DNA of 64,000 nucleotides from Ornithinibacillus californiensis. Its GTDB lineage: Bacteria > Bacillota > Bacilli > Bacillales > Amphibacillaceae. Positions 47,633-57,191 of this stretch are shown one piece after another. The DNA lies in assembly GCF_001038485.1 (NCBI RefSeq), contig NZ_LDUE01000048.1, positions 1-64,000 of the forward strand, written 5' to 3'. A program made the position numbers and the translations under genes. The number at the start of each line of letters is the position of its first letter. Position 1 is the stretch's first letter. The notes below the pieces were generated by a model. It was not told where the DNA came from. It saw only the letters and a list, made by a program, of their open reading frames with translations, and made no database searches.

Positions 47633-47663
47633 AGGTGATAAAAGGCTTATCCTCTTATCACCT
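47633..47663 (-). terminator. Terminator or attenuator between rpsB and tsf
   Basis: Perfect nine-base arms AGGTGATAA (47633-47641) and TTATCACCT (47655-47663) end in TTTTTT on the minus strand, 14 bases after the rpsB stop codon. Since tsf has no obvious promoter of its own, read-through is likely. Confidence 0.75.
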
Positions 47664-47677
47664 GACCTTTTCAGAAA

Positions 47678-48424
47678 TTAAGCTTCTTCCGTTTTTTCAA
47701 CTGAAGCTTCTGCTTTAGCTTCTTCAGCTACTTCTAATTCTTCACCTTGTTTTACTTCAAGGATAGCATCAGCAATTTTACCTGTAAGAAGTTTCACAGC
47801 GCGGATAGCATCATCGTTTGCTGGAATTACATAATCAATTTCATCAGGATCACAGTTTGTATCAACGATTCCGATGATAGGAATGTTTAATTTATGTGCT
47901 TCAGCGATTGCAATACGCTCTTTACGAGGGTCAATTACAAACATTGCATCTGGAAGTTTCTTCATCTCTTTAATTCCACCTAGGAATTTAACAAGACGTT
48001 CTTTTTCTTTTAATAAACCTACAACTTCTTTTTTAGGAAGTACTTCAAAAGTACCGTCTTCTTCCATTTTTTCAATCTGAACTAAACGGTTAATACGTTT
48101 ACGGATTGTTTGGAAGTTTGTTAATGTACCACCTAACCAACGTTGGTTTACATAGTACATACCAGAACGGATTGCTTCCTCTTTAACAGAATCTTGTGCT
48201 TGTTTCTTTGTACCTACGAAAAGAACTGTACCGCCATTTGCAGCGATTTCTTTCACATAGTTATAAGCTTCTTCAACCTTCTTAACTGTTTTTTGAAGAT
48301 CGATGATATAAATGCCGTTACGCTCAGTGAAGATATATTTCTTCATTTTAGGGTTCCAACGGCGAGTCTGGTGACCGAAATGTACACCAGCTTCTAGTAA
48401 TTGCTTCATAGAAATTACTGACAT
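47678..48424 (-). CDS. rpsB: 30S ribosomal protein S2
   Basis: A late-assembling 30S protein needed for binding S1 or mRNA, 248 residues. It begins [27 protein letters not shown], with an acidic tail rich in Glu and Ala. I set the start at the ATG at 48424, preceded by GAGGAGG. The open frame continues to 48508 without support. A strong promoter lies about 140 bases upstream, directly after the SwrB-like gene of the flagellar operon. Confidence 0.98.
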   Translation of the reverse strand: MSVISMKQLLEAGVHFGHQTRRWNPKMKKYIFTERNGIYIIDLQKTVKKVEEAYNYVKEIAANGGTVLFVGTKKQAQDSVKEEAIRSGMYYVNQRWLGGTLTNFQTIRKRINRLVQIEKMEEDGTFEVLPKKEVVGLLKEKERLVKFLGGIKEMKKLPDAMFVIDPRKERIAIAEAHKLNIPIIGIVDTNCDPDEIDYVIPANDDAIRAVKLLTGKIADAILEVKQGEELEVAEEAKAEASVEKTEEA

Positions 48425-48553
48425 TATTTTTTCCTCCTCAGGTTTATCCTCCGTTTGCATCATTTCTGCATGAAGACCATTTTGGCACCATTTCATACAA
48501 ATCAACAAACGTGTGTGGTTATAAATAATTATTTTGTATTTACACCAAAAATA

Positions 48554-48582
48554 AATATATCATACTAAAATAGTGTTATCAA
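48554..48582 (-). promoter_or_regulatory. rpsB sigma-A promoter
   Basis: TTGATA (48577-48582) and TATATT (48554-48559) on the minus strand are exactly 17 bases apart. The -35 begins two bases after the stop codon of the preceding gene. The leader of about 120 bases before rpsB could hold an S2 autoregulatory structure, but I cannot identify one by eye. Confidence 0.72.
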
Positions 48583-48584
48583 GC

Positions 48585-49028
48585 TTAAATATTACTTTTT
48601 TCCCGAAATTTTATTAATAAGTCTACTTCTGTTCTACCACAACCTAACTTTCGGGCAATTTCTTCTGCAGCCAATCCCTCTTCGTAGAGCTTTAAAATCC
48701 TGGATTGAAGTGAAACTACTATGTCATCCTGTATTTGCTCATCTTGATATAGAGTTTGAGGTGTCTCTGGTAGATTTCCCTTTACCGTATGTGTCGTCAA
48801 TTCCATATCAGCACTAGGTTCATGTCTAGCAACTTGTTTATTTTTGAATACTTCCTGCTGTAATCGATCATTCTCTAGCTTAATTTCCTCGAGATAGTCT
48901 TCCATCAAGCTAACAATTTCAGAACTGTCATTTGATTTGTTCATCAATAACTGCTTACTTAAAGCATAAATCGCAATAATTGATAAAATATGTAATAAAA
49001 AACTTATAGTGAATAAAAATGATGTCAT
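48585..49028 (-). CDS. swrB: SwrB-like membrane protein (YlxL, DUF6115)
   Basis: A bitopic protein of 147 residues. One membrane segment (about 5-28) is followed by a coiled coil (about 35-65), a variable Pro/Thr stretch and a C-terminal helix-turn-helix-like segment (ILKLYEEGLAAEEIARKLGCGRTEVDLLIK). B. subtilis SwrB, at the same place between sigD and rpsB, promotes activation of the flagellar export apparatus. The present protein is somewhat shorter. It is the last gene of the fla/che operon. Confidence 0.78.
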   Translation of the reverse strand: MTSFLFTISFLLHILSIIAIYALSKQLLMNKSNDSSEIVSLMEDYLEEIKLENDRLQQEVFKNKQVARHEPSADMELTTHTVKGNLPETPQTLYQDEQIQDDIVVSLQSRILKLYEEGLAAEEIARKLGCGRTEVDLLIKFREKSNI

Positions 49029-49034
49029 AAGACG

Positions 49035-49334
49035 TTAACTCCTACTGTCAAAATTAATCCCTAAATAAGGATGTTGGATAGATTCTTTCGTTGTGTCTAC
49101 TCCGGGCACATTGGTATCCTTATTAGATGATTTATTCTCCTTTTGACCTTCTTTTTGAAGGTGAATCTCTTCAAATTCTTGTACCTTTTTCCTTTTTTGG
49201 TTCTCCTGTATAAGCTGACTTTGGGCCAATGCTTCCTGAAAATGCTGATTAGATTTTTGCATTTGATCTTGAAGTTTACCTGCATCTTGTGTTCTTGGAA
49301 GCGCAACCTGCATTTCAACAGATTTCCAACTCAT
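49035..49334 (-). CDS. Conserved hypothetical protein, flagellar operon end
   Basis: I do not recognise a characterised family. The 99-residue protein starts MSWKSVEMQVALPRTQDAGK and continues with a highly charged, Gln/Lys/Glu-rich helical stretch (about 20-72), probably a coiled coil. It ends in a short hydrophobic-polar tail (HPYLGINFDSR). There is no signal peptide or membrane segment. AAGGAAGTGAT precedes the ATG. It lies six bases upstream of the SwrB-like gene and 52 bases after the FapA-like gene, so it belongs to the operon. A role in motility is inference only. Confidence 0.75.
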   Translation of the reverse strand: MSWKSVEMQVALPRTQDAGKLQDQMQKSNQHFQEALAQSQLIQENQKRKKVQEFEEIHLQKEGQKENKSSNKDTNVPGVDTTKESIQHPYLGINFDSRS

Positions 49335-49386
49335 CCAATCACTTCCTTAATTCATACAGAGTTTACTTGTAAGACAATTAATAATT

Positions 49387-50757
49387 TCACAGTGACCGCA
49401 TATATATTTCATTTCGTAAAAGTTCTAGTTCAACTTGCTTATAAGAAGTATCTATTACACGTTTATATTTTCCAAATGTTACAACTGTATTGCCATATAG
49501 ATTCCCTGTTACGGTGAGCTTAGCATGCCGTTCATTGGTATCATTAGTTATTGCATTTAATTGCTCTACTACCGTGTCCAGTAGATTTTTATTTTGACCG
49601 TAGGATGTCTTTTGTCTTTGTAAGGTTGCTAATAATTTTGGATTTAATTCTATATTTGGAGTATGAGAAAGTTTATCACCAATTATTGATAATTTCTTTA
49701 GCGTCTCCTCAATCTCCTGCTTTTTCATGCTAAGTTTTTCTATTTGTTCTACTTCTTTATGACTTTGCCCTAAAATTAACTCTGTTCTAGTGTTCATATA
49801 GTTACCTACATGCTTAACTTCAATCATATCTCCTGCTGAGCTACGCCCACCTATAATGCTTCCACGTTGACAGATAAGTTCTCCACCTGCGACACAATCA
49901 CTGTGTAAAATAGAGTTTTCCACATATACATTCTTTGCAGCATGAACCATCCCTTGATTAATATATCCTATTTGAATACTTTCCCCTGCTTCTATATAGC
50001 CTTTTTGTAAGCCTGAAAGACCCTCTGATATAAAGATAGAACCTTCTGCCTTGATGGTAGCAGCTTCAACCATGCCATATATTTTTATATCCCCACCTGC
50101 ACTTAACATATAACCCGATGGAACATCTCCTCTAATCAGGATAGTCCCAATAAAATCAAGATTTCCTTCTTTCATGGAGAGCGTATCCGTGACCTCAAAC
50201 ACGGGGTGGATATGTATAAAATTACCTTGTATAGTAGCTTGTCCTACTGAATTTGCATAAAAAGTTAAGTCTTCATCTTCAAACCTAACATTTTTGCCAG
50301 CATTTATTTTAACTGGTTTTCCAGGTTTTGCAGCGACAACATTTCCAAATACGTCTGTCCCTTCTGTCCCCTCGGTTGGTAAAGTGATACTAGCTAGCTT
50401 TTCATTATTCTCAACAGAAGGTATTGACATAACCTCTCGAAAATTCCAGTTAACATCTTTTTCAACTCTTGGATTAAAATTAATTACAAAGTTTATCTCT
50501 CCATCAAGTCCTGGAACTGGTTCCTCTCCATTAGCTACAACTATAGGAAAATCCTCAAGCGGTATTCCATCAATCAATTGTTTTATATTGTCATCATGTA
50601 AACCAAAAACTATATGATTGCCAGTTAGAAATTGTTTGATGTCCTCTATGGTGATTTCACTATCTCTATTTACTAAATATTCTTCCTTATAGTGTAGTTC
50701 GGCAATCATATGGTCCTTTGAAGTTGCTATTTTAAAGAATTGGCTAAGATCTATCAT
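49387..50757 (-). CDS. FapA family protein (DUF342)
   Basis: A 456-residue protein with the DUF342 beta-helix core, a run of short Gly-rich turns from about 165 to 330 (GTILIRGDVPSGYMLSAGGD, IYGMVEAATIKAEGSIFI, GGELICQRGSIIGG). A variable N-terminal domain precedes it, and a long coiled coil (about 335-400, QIEKLSMKKQEIEETLKKLS) follows. FapA proteins resemble MinC-type polymer scaffolds, but their role is unclear. It is inserted between sigD and the SwrB-like gene, where B. subtilis has none. GGAG precedes the ATG. Confidence 0.85.
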   Translation of the reverse strand: MIDLSQFFKIATSKDHMIAELHYKEEYLVNRDSEITIEDIKQFLTGNHIVFGLHDDNIKQLIDGIPLEDFPIVVANGEEPVPGLDGEINFVINFNPRVEKDVNWNFREVMSIPSVENNEKLASITLPTEGTEGTDVFGNVVAAKPGKPVKINAGKNVRFEDEDLTFYANSVGQATIQGNFIHIHPVFEVTDTLSMKEGNLDFIGTILIRGDVPSGYMLSAGGDIKIYGMVEAATIKAEGSIFISEGLSGLQKGYIEAGESIQIGYINQGMVHAAKNVYVENSILHSDCVAGGELICQRGSIIGGRSSAGDMIEVKHVGNYMNTRTELILGQSHKEVEQIEKLSMKKQEIEETLKKLSIIGDKLSHTPNIELNPKLLATLQRQKTSYGQNKNLLDTVVEQLNAITNDTNERHAKLTVTGNLYGNTVVTFGKYKRVIDTSYKQVELELLRNEIYMRSL

Positions 50758-50781
50758 CTTATGCTACTCCTCTATTTAGGC

Positions 50782-51552
50782 TTAAAAAGCTTCCTGAAGT
50801 TTATTTCGTAATTTAAAAATGGCTTTCTTATGGATTTGAGAGATTCTAGACGTTGTTAAACCAAGTACTTGACCAATTTCCGTGAACGTCAGTCCATCAT
50901 GATAGAACAAGCTTATAATCATTTGTTCATTTTCTTTAAGCTCTTTAATACTTTCTGTAAGGTCTTTTATTTTCTCGTTTTTTACTATTTGTTCATCAGG
51001 TTGAATAGTTTTATCGTCTGGAATGGAGTAGCCAATACCTTCTTTATGTTCAGCTGAGCTTGTCTTTGGCTTTTCCTCAATAGAAAGCATATTTGCTAAT
51101 AGTGAATCTCGAACATATGATTCAACATCCTGAACAGGCATATCTAGAGCTTGAGCTATTTCCACCGAACTTGGTTCACGTTGATATAATTGCTCTAACT
51201 TATGAGTCATCTGTTCAATTTTTTTTGTTTTCTCCCGAATAGAGCGAGGCAACCAATCCTCTTTTCGAAGGCCATCGATAATAGCTCCTCGAATTCGGAA
51301 AGATGCATATGTATCAAATTTTAAATCTCTATCAAGGTCAAACTTTTTAAGTGCATCATATAATCCATATAAACCTAAACTTTTCAGGTCATCCTTTATC
51401 ACACTACTTGGCAAATGGCTCATGGTTCTTTCAACATGGTAATTCACTAAATGCATGTATTGCTGAATTAGCTGATTAGCCGCTTCGTTATCCTGATGAT
51501 TTTTCCATTTATCCCATAATTCTTGCTCTAGAGGAGAGATTTTTGTTCCCAA
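50782..51552 (-). CDS. sigD: RNA polymerase sigma factor SigD (FliA/WhiG type)
   Basis: Directs transcription of late flagellar, motility, chemotaxis and autolysin genes. 256 residues with region 2 (DLKSLGLYGLYDALKKFDLDRDLKFDTYASFRIRGAIIDGLR), region 3 and region 4 (MIISLFYHDGLTFTEIGQVLGLTTSRISQIHKKA). The start codon is TTG at 51552 with GGGAGG about ten bases upstream, suggesting restrained translation. Its place near the promoter-distal end of the operon could limit SigD levels, as shown in B. subtilis. Confidence 0.97.
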   Translation of the reverse strand: MGTKISPLEQELWDKWKNHQDNEAANQLIQQYMHLVNYHVERTMSHLPSSVIKDDLKSLGLYGLYDALKKFDLDRDLKFDTYASFRIRGAIIDGLRKEDWLPRSIREKTKKIEQMTHKLEQLYQREPSSVEIAQALDMPVQDVESYVRDSLLANMLSIEEKPKTSSAEHKEGIGYSIPDDKTIQPDEQIVKNEKIKDLTESIKELKENEQMIISLFYHDGLTFTEIGQVLGLTTSRISQIHKKAIFKLRNKLQEAF

Positions 51553-51595
51553 ATGACTTGCTCCTCCCTGTCCAAATTTTTATACCACTATATCG

Positions 51596-52093
51596 TTAAA
51601 TAATATGTTCACCTTTTGTAATTGTACGGATTCTCAACTGTGAATTTTGTGGATCGAATTCTATCGTTCTCCCATAATTCCCACCCACATCTGAAGCAAT
51701 TACTGGAATCTGATGTTCCGACAATTTACTTAATACCGCCTCAATATTTCTTTTTCCAATCCGCATCATGTCATTTGCAGTATTAATTTGAAACATTTGT
51801 GCTCCACCTGCAATTTTAGCTTGCAGCTGAGATTTTCGAAATCCCATACGTAGTAACTTCTCCACAAGTATATCGATTGCTGTATCTGCGTATTTTAATG
51901 GATTAGACGTTCCTTGTTTCCCTAGTTTAGAGTCTGGTAACATCACATGTGCCAACCCAGCAATTTGTTTTGTTGTATGATAAATAACAACACCAACGCA
52001 AGAACCTAGTCCCGAAGTACGAATAATATCTGGTGCAGAAACAATATTTAGATCAGCTATCCCAACTTTAACAACTGTTTGAACTTTATTCAT
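51596..52093 (-). CDS. cheD: Chemoreceptor glutamine deamidase CheD
   Basis: Deamidates receptor glutamines and, by exchange with CheC, tunes receptor output. 165 residues. The catalytic cysteine lies in SGLGSCVGV and the histidine in LAHVMLP, both conserved. It overlaps the end of cheC by eight bases, so the two partners are translationally coupled, as expected for proteins that form a complex. Confidence 0.97.
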   Translation of the reverse strand: MNKVQTVVKVGIADLNIVSAPDIIRTSGLGSCVGVVIYHTTKQIAGLAHVMLPDSKLGKQGTSNPLKYADTAIDILVEKLLRMGFRKSQLQAKIAGGAQMFQINTANDMMRIGKRNIEAVLSKLSEHQIPVIASDVGGNYGRTIEFDPQNSQLRIRTITKGEHII

Positions 52094-52724
52094 GATCTTG
52101 TATTCCTAAAGCTTGAAATATTTTATTAAATGATTCTGGTGATGGAAGTAACAATAATTGACCATTAATTCCTTTTCGTTCCTCTTCTGCATCATTTATT
52201 TTTGTATTAATAATGATAGCGTAATCATATACTTCTGATACTTGTAGCAAACCAACTGTTAATATAGCACCAGCCATATCCACACTTAAATGTGGTATAG
52301 AAGGTTGCATATTGATATTTGTAAAATCAGAAAGCGCAGATAAATACGAACCGGCTAAGATATTACCAGCTTCTTGTAAAGCAGAAAAAGCTAAATCGTT
52401 TTTTTCACCATCCATAGATAATGAAATCTCGTCATTATTGGTCATTTGCTTTACTAACGATTCCGCTTCTTCCAAAGTAAATAACAAATAGACCATTCCT
52501 GGTGCTTTTCCATGGATTTGGAAAAGGATCCCGACTATTAAATTTTCCGGTCCTCCGACCATATCCATTACTTCATCAAAAGATACGATACTGATGTCTG
52601 GTATATCCATATCAATTTTCTTTTGTATGAGCTTTGACATTGAAGTTGCTGCATTTCCAGCTCCAATATTTCCAATTTCCCTTAATGCGTCAATTTGAAG
52701 ATGAGAAAGTTGTGCATAATTCAT
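52086..52724 (-). CDS. cheC: CheY-P phosphatase CheC
   Basis: A CheC/FliY-family phosphatase that removes phosphate from CheY and binds CheD. 212 residues. Both active-site pairs are present: E16/N19 (REIGNIGAGN) and E118/N121 (QEAGNILAGS). It starts one base after the cheW stop codon. The C-terminal helix needed for CheD contact is present. Confidence 0.97.
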   Translation of the reverse strand: MNYAQLSHLQIDALREIGNIGAGNAATSMSKLIQKKIDMDIPDISIVSFDEVMDMVGGPENLIVGILFQIHGKAPGMVYLLFTLEEAESLVKQMTNNDEISLSMDGEKNDLAFSALQEAGNILAGSYLSALSDFTNINMQPSIPHLSVDMAGAILTVGLLQVSEVYDYAIIINTKINDAEEERKGINGQLLLLPSPESFNKIFQALGIQDHE

Positions 52725-52725
52725 A

Positions 52726-53199
52726 TTATTGACCTTCTACATATTTTAAATCAGTGATTTCCTCATTCGTTAAGACCTTTTTTAAGTCCAACAAGATAAG
52801 TAATCGATTCTCTAGTTTTGCTACACCTTCAATATAATCGTCATTAACAGCACCGATAACTTCTGGTGCGGGCTCGATTGAGTCAATAGGAATATCAATT
52901 ACATCGTTTGCAGCATCAACTATTAGCCCTACATCAATTTCATCCAAATTAACGATGATGATACGAGTGGATTCATTGAAATCTGTAGCTTCTATACCTA
53001 AACGGGAACGGAGATCTATGATTGGTGTGACAACCCCTCGAAGATTTATTACTCCTTTTACAAAATCAGCTGTATTTGGAACCCGTGTAATAGTTTGAAT
53101 ACGCTCAATTGAACCTATTTGTTGTACCGATACTGCAAATTCTTCATCCTTAAGTTGAAATACAATTACTTTCTTTTCAGTAGCTGTTTCATTACTCAT
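52726..53199 (-). CDS. cheW: Chemotaxis coupling protein CheW
   Basis: Adapter linking CheA to chemoreceptors, 157 residues. It has two SH3-like barrels and the conserved VIVFQLKDEEFAVSVQQIGSIERIQTITRVPNTADFVKGVINLRG run. It follows cheA by 29 bases and precedes cheC. The C-terminal end is typical, with no extra receiver domain, so it is CheW and not CheV. Confidence 0.97.
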   Translation of the reverse strand: MSNETATEKKVIVFQLKDEEFAVSVQQIGSIERIQTITRVPNTADFVKGVINLRGVVTPIIDLRSRLGIEATDFNESTRIIIVNLDEIDVGLIVDAANDVIDIPIDSIEPAPEVIGAVNDDYIEGVAKLENRLLILLDLKKVLTNEEITDLKYVEGQ

Positions 53200-53228
53200 T
53201 TTCGTTTTCCCCCTCGAATTAGAAATCC

Positions 53229-55259
53229 CTATTTTATTATGGCATTACTGTCAATGATAAGAGCAACTTGTCCATCACCTAGAATGGTTGCACCTGATAT
53301 TGCAAACGTATTGCTTAAGTAAGAACCTAAAGACTTTAGTACAATCTCTTGTTGACCGATAAAAGAATCAACTACAAGTGCAGCCATTTTTTCGCCTTTT
53401 TTTACAATAACTATCGAAGTATACTCTTCATCAGTAGCAGTATCAGGTACTTGAAAGACATCTTTTAAGTTTACTAACGGAACAACCTTCCCTCTGAAAT
53501 CGATAACTTTCTTATGATGAGCAGATAGAATTTGTCCTTTAGAAATAATGGCGGTTTCAATAATAGATGATAATGGGATAGCAAATTTTTCTTTATTTAA
53601 TTCAACTAGCAACGCCGAGATGATCGTTAAGGTTAGTGGTAGTTGAATGGAAAATACGGACCCTTTTCCAAGTATCGAGTCTATGGAAATACTTCCTCCT
53701 AATGATTCAATGGTGTTCTTGACTACATCAAGGCCAACCCCACGACCAGAGATATCAGATATTTTATCTGCGGTCGAGAAACCACTTTCCATGATTAATT
53801 GATAGATTTGCTGCTCGGATAAAGCCTCGATATCCTGTTCTGTTAATAACCCATTATTTAGTGCTTTATTTAATACTTTTTCTTTATTGATACCGGCACC
53901 ATCATCAGCAATTTCGATAAAAACATGGTTACCACTGTGATAAGCTTTTAATTTTATTGTACCTTTTTCAGGCTTTCCTTTTTGTAGTCTTTCCTCTGGT
54001 GTTTCAACTCCATGATCAATCGCATTTCGTAAAAGGTGAACAATTGGGTCGCCAATTTCATCAATAACGGTACGATCTAGTTCCGTATCTGCCCCAATAA
54101 TCTCAATATCCACTTGTTTGTCCAAATCTCGAGCAAGTTTCCGCACCATTCTTGGAAATCGACTAAACACTGTATCTATAGGAACCATTCTCATGGTTAA
54201 GATGATATTTTGCAGATCACTAGATACCCTTGCCATCCGCTCCACCGTTTCCATAAGATCACTATTTTGTAAATCTGCGGAAATCTGCTCCAAGCTTCCT
54301 CGGTCAATAATGAGTTCTTCAAATAAATTCATTAGAACATCTAGCTTTTCAATATTGACGCGAATCGTCTTATTTTGATTGCTTTTAGCAGAGTCAGGTT
54401 CTTTACTTTTATCTTCTATATTATTTGAAACAGTTGCATTATCTTTTTGCATTGTTTGAATTTGGTCCTCAATCTCTCTGGACTCACGATACTTTTTAAC
54501 AGAGAAATGCTGAACAGTTACCGAATCTATCTCTGACACTTTTTGAATTTTTTTAGCGATTTCATCTTTAGGTTGGTTAGATACTAGAATGACAGAAAAA
54601 GTATAATCAAAATTTTCTTCTTCTAGATCATTGACAGAAGGGCTAGACTTGATTACCTCTCCAAGTTTTTCTAAAACCTCAAATACCATAAATACTCGAG
54701 CACCCTTTAACAAACAGTCTTCCCTTAATTCAACTGTAATCTCAAAGTTCTGAAAACCACGCTCTTTTGATTCATTTAGTATCGATAACTCAAACTCATC
54801 TAGATCTGTAAATACATTGGAATGGTTTGAAGATTCCGCTTCCAAACTATCTTCCACATGTTCTTCTTTAATATTTGCTGTCCCTTTTTCAAACATTTCT
54901 AGCTTTCTAGCAACTTCTTGTATATCATGGGACCCGTTTCCACCACCTGCTATATCCTCAACCATCGTATTTAAATGATCAACAGTCTCTACTAATAAAT
55001 CAATCATATTGGATTGAACGTGAACGCGATCATACCGTATCGCATCAAATACATTTTCCAATGTATGGGTCAATGTAGCTAAATCATTATAACCCATTGT
55101 TGCGGACATACCTTTTAGAGTGTGGGCTGCTCTAAATATTTCCTCAATTATAGATTTATCGTTAGGATCCTTCTCTAAGTCCAGTATTTTTTTATAGAGC
55201 ACTTCTATATGTTCATTACTTTCATCAATAAAGACATCCAAGTATTGTGCTGTATCCAT
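53229..55259 (-). CDS. cheA: Chemotaxis sensor histidine kinase CheA
   Basis: The central kinase of chemotaxis, 676 residues. The HPt domain carries phosphorylatable His46 (AAHTLKGMSATMG). A CheY-binding P2 domain (about 165-250) follows, then the P3 dimer helix near 290-360. The ATP-binding P4 domain has LLRNAIDHGVE, DDGAGIN and GRGVGLDVVKNTIESLGG. A CheW-like P5 domain ends the protein. It starts one base after cheB's stop codon with GGGGGG upstream. Confidence 0.98.
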   Translation of the reverse strand: MDTAQYLDVFIDESNEHIEVLYKKILDLEKDPNDKSIIEEIFRAAHTLKGMSATMGYNDLATLTHTLENVFDAIRYDRVHVQSNMIDLLVETVDHLNTMVEDIAGGGNGSHDIQEVARKLEMFEKGTANIKEEHVEDSLEAESSNHSNVFTDLDEFELSILNESKERGFQNFEITVELREDCLLKGARVFMVFEVLEKLGEVIKSSPSVNDLEEENFDYTFSVILVSNQPKDEIAKKIQKVSEIDSVTVQHFSVKKYRESREIEDQIQTMQKDNATVSNNIEDKSKEPDSAKSNQNKTIRVNIEKLDVLMNLFEELIIDRGSLEQISADLQNSDLMETVERMARVSSDLQNIILTMRMVPIDTVFSRFPRMVRKLARDLDKQVDIEIIGADTELDRTVIDEIGDPIVHLLRNAIDHGVETPEERLQKGKPEKGTIKLKAYHSGNHVFIEIADDGAGINKEKVLNKALNNGLLTEQDIEALSEQQIYQLIMESGFSTADKISDISGRGVGLDVVKNTIESLGGSISIDSILGKGSVFSIQLPLTLTIISALLVELNKEKFAIPLSSIIETAIISKGQILSAHHKKVIDFRGKVVPLVNLKDVFQVPDTATDEEYTSIVIVKKGEKMAALVVDSFIGQQEIVLKSLGSYLSNTFAISGATILGDGQVALIIDSNAIIK

Positions 55260-55260
55260 C

Positions 55261-56322
55261 CTATATCCCCCCAGATCTATTTGTCAGTGTATGTATCGTC
55301 TCACCCATTTGATGTAAGTGGACTATGTAATTAACCGTGTTGGTTTTAATTGCTGCCTTAGGCATTCCATTGATAATTGCTGAATCCTCTGACTCAGCTA
55401 AAATAATAGCTTCAGGGTCACTTTGCTTTAATAACTTTATACCCTTAGAACCATCACTTCCCATCCCTGTAAGTATGACCGCTATCTTGTTCACTCTTGC
55501 AATATTAGCCGCTGACTCTAACAGAACATCAACTGCTGGTCTATGTCCAAATCTTTCCACTTCCTGTGTAAGCTCAATTGCATGTGCTGTTCCTACTCTT
55601 CTAATTTTCATGTGGTAGTTACCAGGTGCAACATAAACAGTTCTTTCTTGGATAATCTCACCATGAATTGCTTCCTTAATATGTAAATCTGAAAGATTAT
55701 TCAATCGCTCTGCAAGAGATCTTGTAAAACCTGCTGGCATATGTTGAACAATTAGAATAGGACTAGTGAATTCTTTTGGCAAATCCAATACCAATCGTTG
55801 TAATGCTCGCGGTCCACCGGTTGATGCACCTATAAGGACTAATGATTTTGGATGGCGCTGCATCGTACCAATCAGTTTTGGGGAGTATTGGACTTCTTTT
55901 TTCTCCACAAAATCCACTTGTGATGCGGCGATAACCTTATTAATAATCTCTTCCTTGATTGTTGTAATATCTAATGATATAGAACCTGACGGCTTTGTAA
56001 TGAAATCTACTGCACCAGTTGTAATAGCTTGTAATGTACTATTGGTTGCATCTTTTGTAAGACTCGAGAGCATGACAACCGGTAATGGATTTTCCTCCAT
56101 AATGTGGGCTAATGCTGATATTCCATCCATTACTGGCATTTCAACATCCAATGTTACAACATCTGGTGATAAATCTTTTATTTTCTTAATTCCATCTGCC
56201 CCATTCCTTGCGGTTGCTATTACTTGAATCCGATTGTCACTTTCTAGTATATCTGTAATCATTTTTCTCATAAAAGCTGAGTCATCGATCACAATTACAC
56301 GAATGGGAATCACTTTACTCAC
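55261..56322 (-). CDS. cheB: Chemotaxis methylesterase/response regulator CheB
   Basis: Removes receptor methyl groups after phosphorylation by CheA. 353 residues. The N-terminal receiver has Asp59 (VVTLDVEMPVMDG), and the C-terminal esterase domain has the Ser (IGASTGGPRAL), His (VQHMPAGFTRSL) and Asp (LTGMGSDGSKG) triad. Its ATG overlaps the flhG stop codon (ATGA), so translation is coupled. Confidence 0.98.
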   Translation of the reverse strand: MSKVIPIRVIVIDDSAFMRKMITDILESDNRIQVIATARNGADGIKKIKDLSPDVVTLDVEMPVMDGISALAHIMEENPLPVVMLSSLTKDATNSTLQAITTGAVDFITKPSGSISLDITTIKEEIINKVIAASQVDFVEKKEVQYSPKLIGTMQRHPKSLVLIGASTGGPRALQRLVLDLPKEFTSPILIVQHMPAGFTRSLAERLNNLSDLHIKEAIHGEIIQERTVYVAPGNYHMKIRRVGTAHAIELTQEVERFGHRPAVDVLLESAANIARVNKIAVILTGMGSDGSKGIKLLKQSDPEAIILAESEDSAIINGMPKAAIKTNTVNYIVHLHQMGETIHTLTNRSGGI

Positions 56323-57191
56323 CTTCCTTTGTTGTTTAATAGCCCTTTTAGTCTATCAACAAATGTAGAAGATTCTTTCACGTTAATTACTATCTGTCTG
56401 TTCATATAATTATCAGCTAGTTGTCTAATTGCTCTTGCAATAGCTGACTTCTCATTTTCTAAAGCAAATGGTGCTTGTTTAATGACAGCAGATGAAACTG
56501 CCCGATCTTCTGGTAAGATACCAAGAAACTTAATATCAATGCTTAAGAACTGTTCTACTAATCTTTGAAAACGATTAACAGTCATTAATCCTTTTTTAAT
56601 ATTATCTGCTCTATTTAAAACAACATAGATAGGCATTTCTTTATTAAAACCTATAATATATTTAATCATGCTATATGCATCAGTAATCGAAGTGGGCTCA
56701 GGGGTAGTTATCACTACACACTCATCTGATGCTAATACAAAATCGATACTAGATTGAGTTGCACCAGCACCCATATCAAAAATGATATAATCAAACGTTT
56801 GTACAACTCTGTTATACTCTTCAAAAAAATAATTCATTTTTCTTTTATCAACCGAAAAAATATTAGAAAGACCAGAACCTCCTGCAATAAACTTTAGATT
56901 ATGAGGTCCTAGTTCCATAATATCATAAATAGGTAATTGGTCCTGCAGTAAATCGACAATTGTTTTATTTGCTTGCAAGCCTAACAGGATTTCTACATTA
57001 CCCATTCCGATATCTAAATCGACGAGTAATACTTTGTGACCTTGTTTACATAGCTCTAACGAAAAGTTAACAGCTATATTTGATTTACCAACCCCACCTT
57101 TACCACTAACAAAAGAAATGGTCTTAGCATGTTTTGTGTTATTGGAGATTTCAATTTTCTTTCTTAAACTCTCAGCTTGATCATGAATCAA
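56319..57191 (-). CDS. flhG: Flagellar number regulator FlhG (MinD/ParA-like ATPase)
   Basis: A membrane-associated P-loop ATPase that sets flagellar number and pattern with FlhF; YlxH in B. subtilis. 290 residues. A deviant Walker A KGGVGKSN is near residue 30, Walker A' VDLDIGMGN follows, and a C-terminal amphipathic helix is likely (about 275-288). The start is a TTG immediately preceded by AGGTGAT, and it overlaps flhF by 11 bases. Confidence 0.96.
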   Translation of the reverse strand: MIHDQAESLRKKIEISNNTKHAKTISFVSGKGGVGKSNIAVNFSLELCKQGHKVLLVDLDIGMGNVEILLGLQANKTIVDLLQDQLPIYDIMELGPHNLKFIAGGSGLSNIFSVDKRKMNYFFEEYNRVVQTFDYIIFDMGAGATQSSIDFVLASDECVVITTPEPTSITDAYSMIKYIIGFNKEMPIYVVLNRADNIKKGLMTVNRFQRLVEQFLSIDIKFLGILPEDRAVSSAVIKQAPFALENEKSAIARAIRQLADNYMNRQIVINVKESSTFVDRLKGLLNNKGR

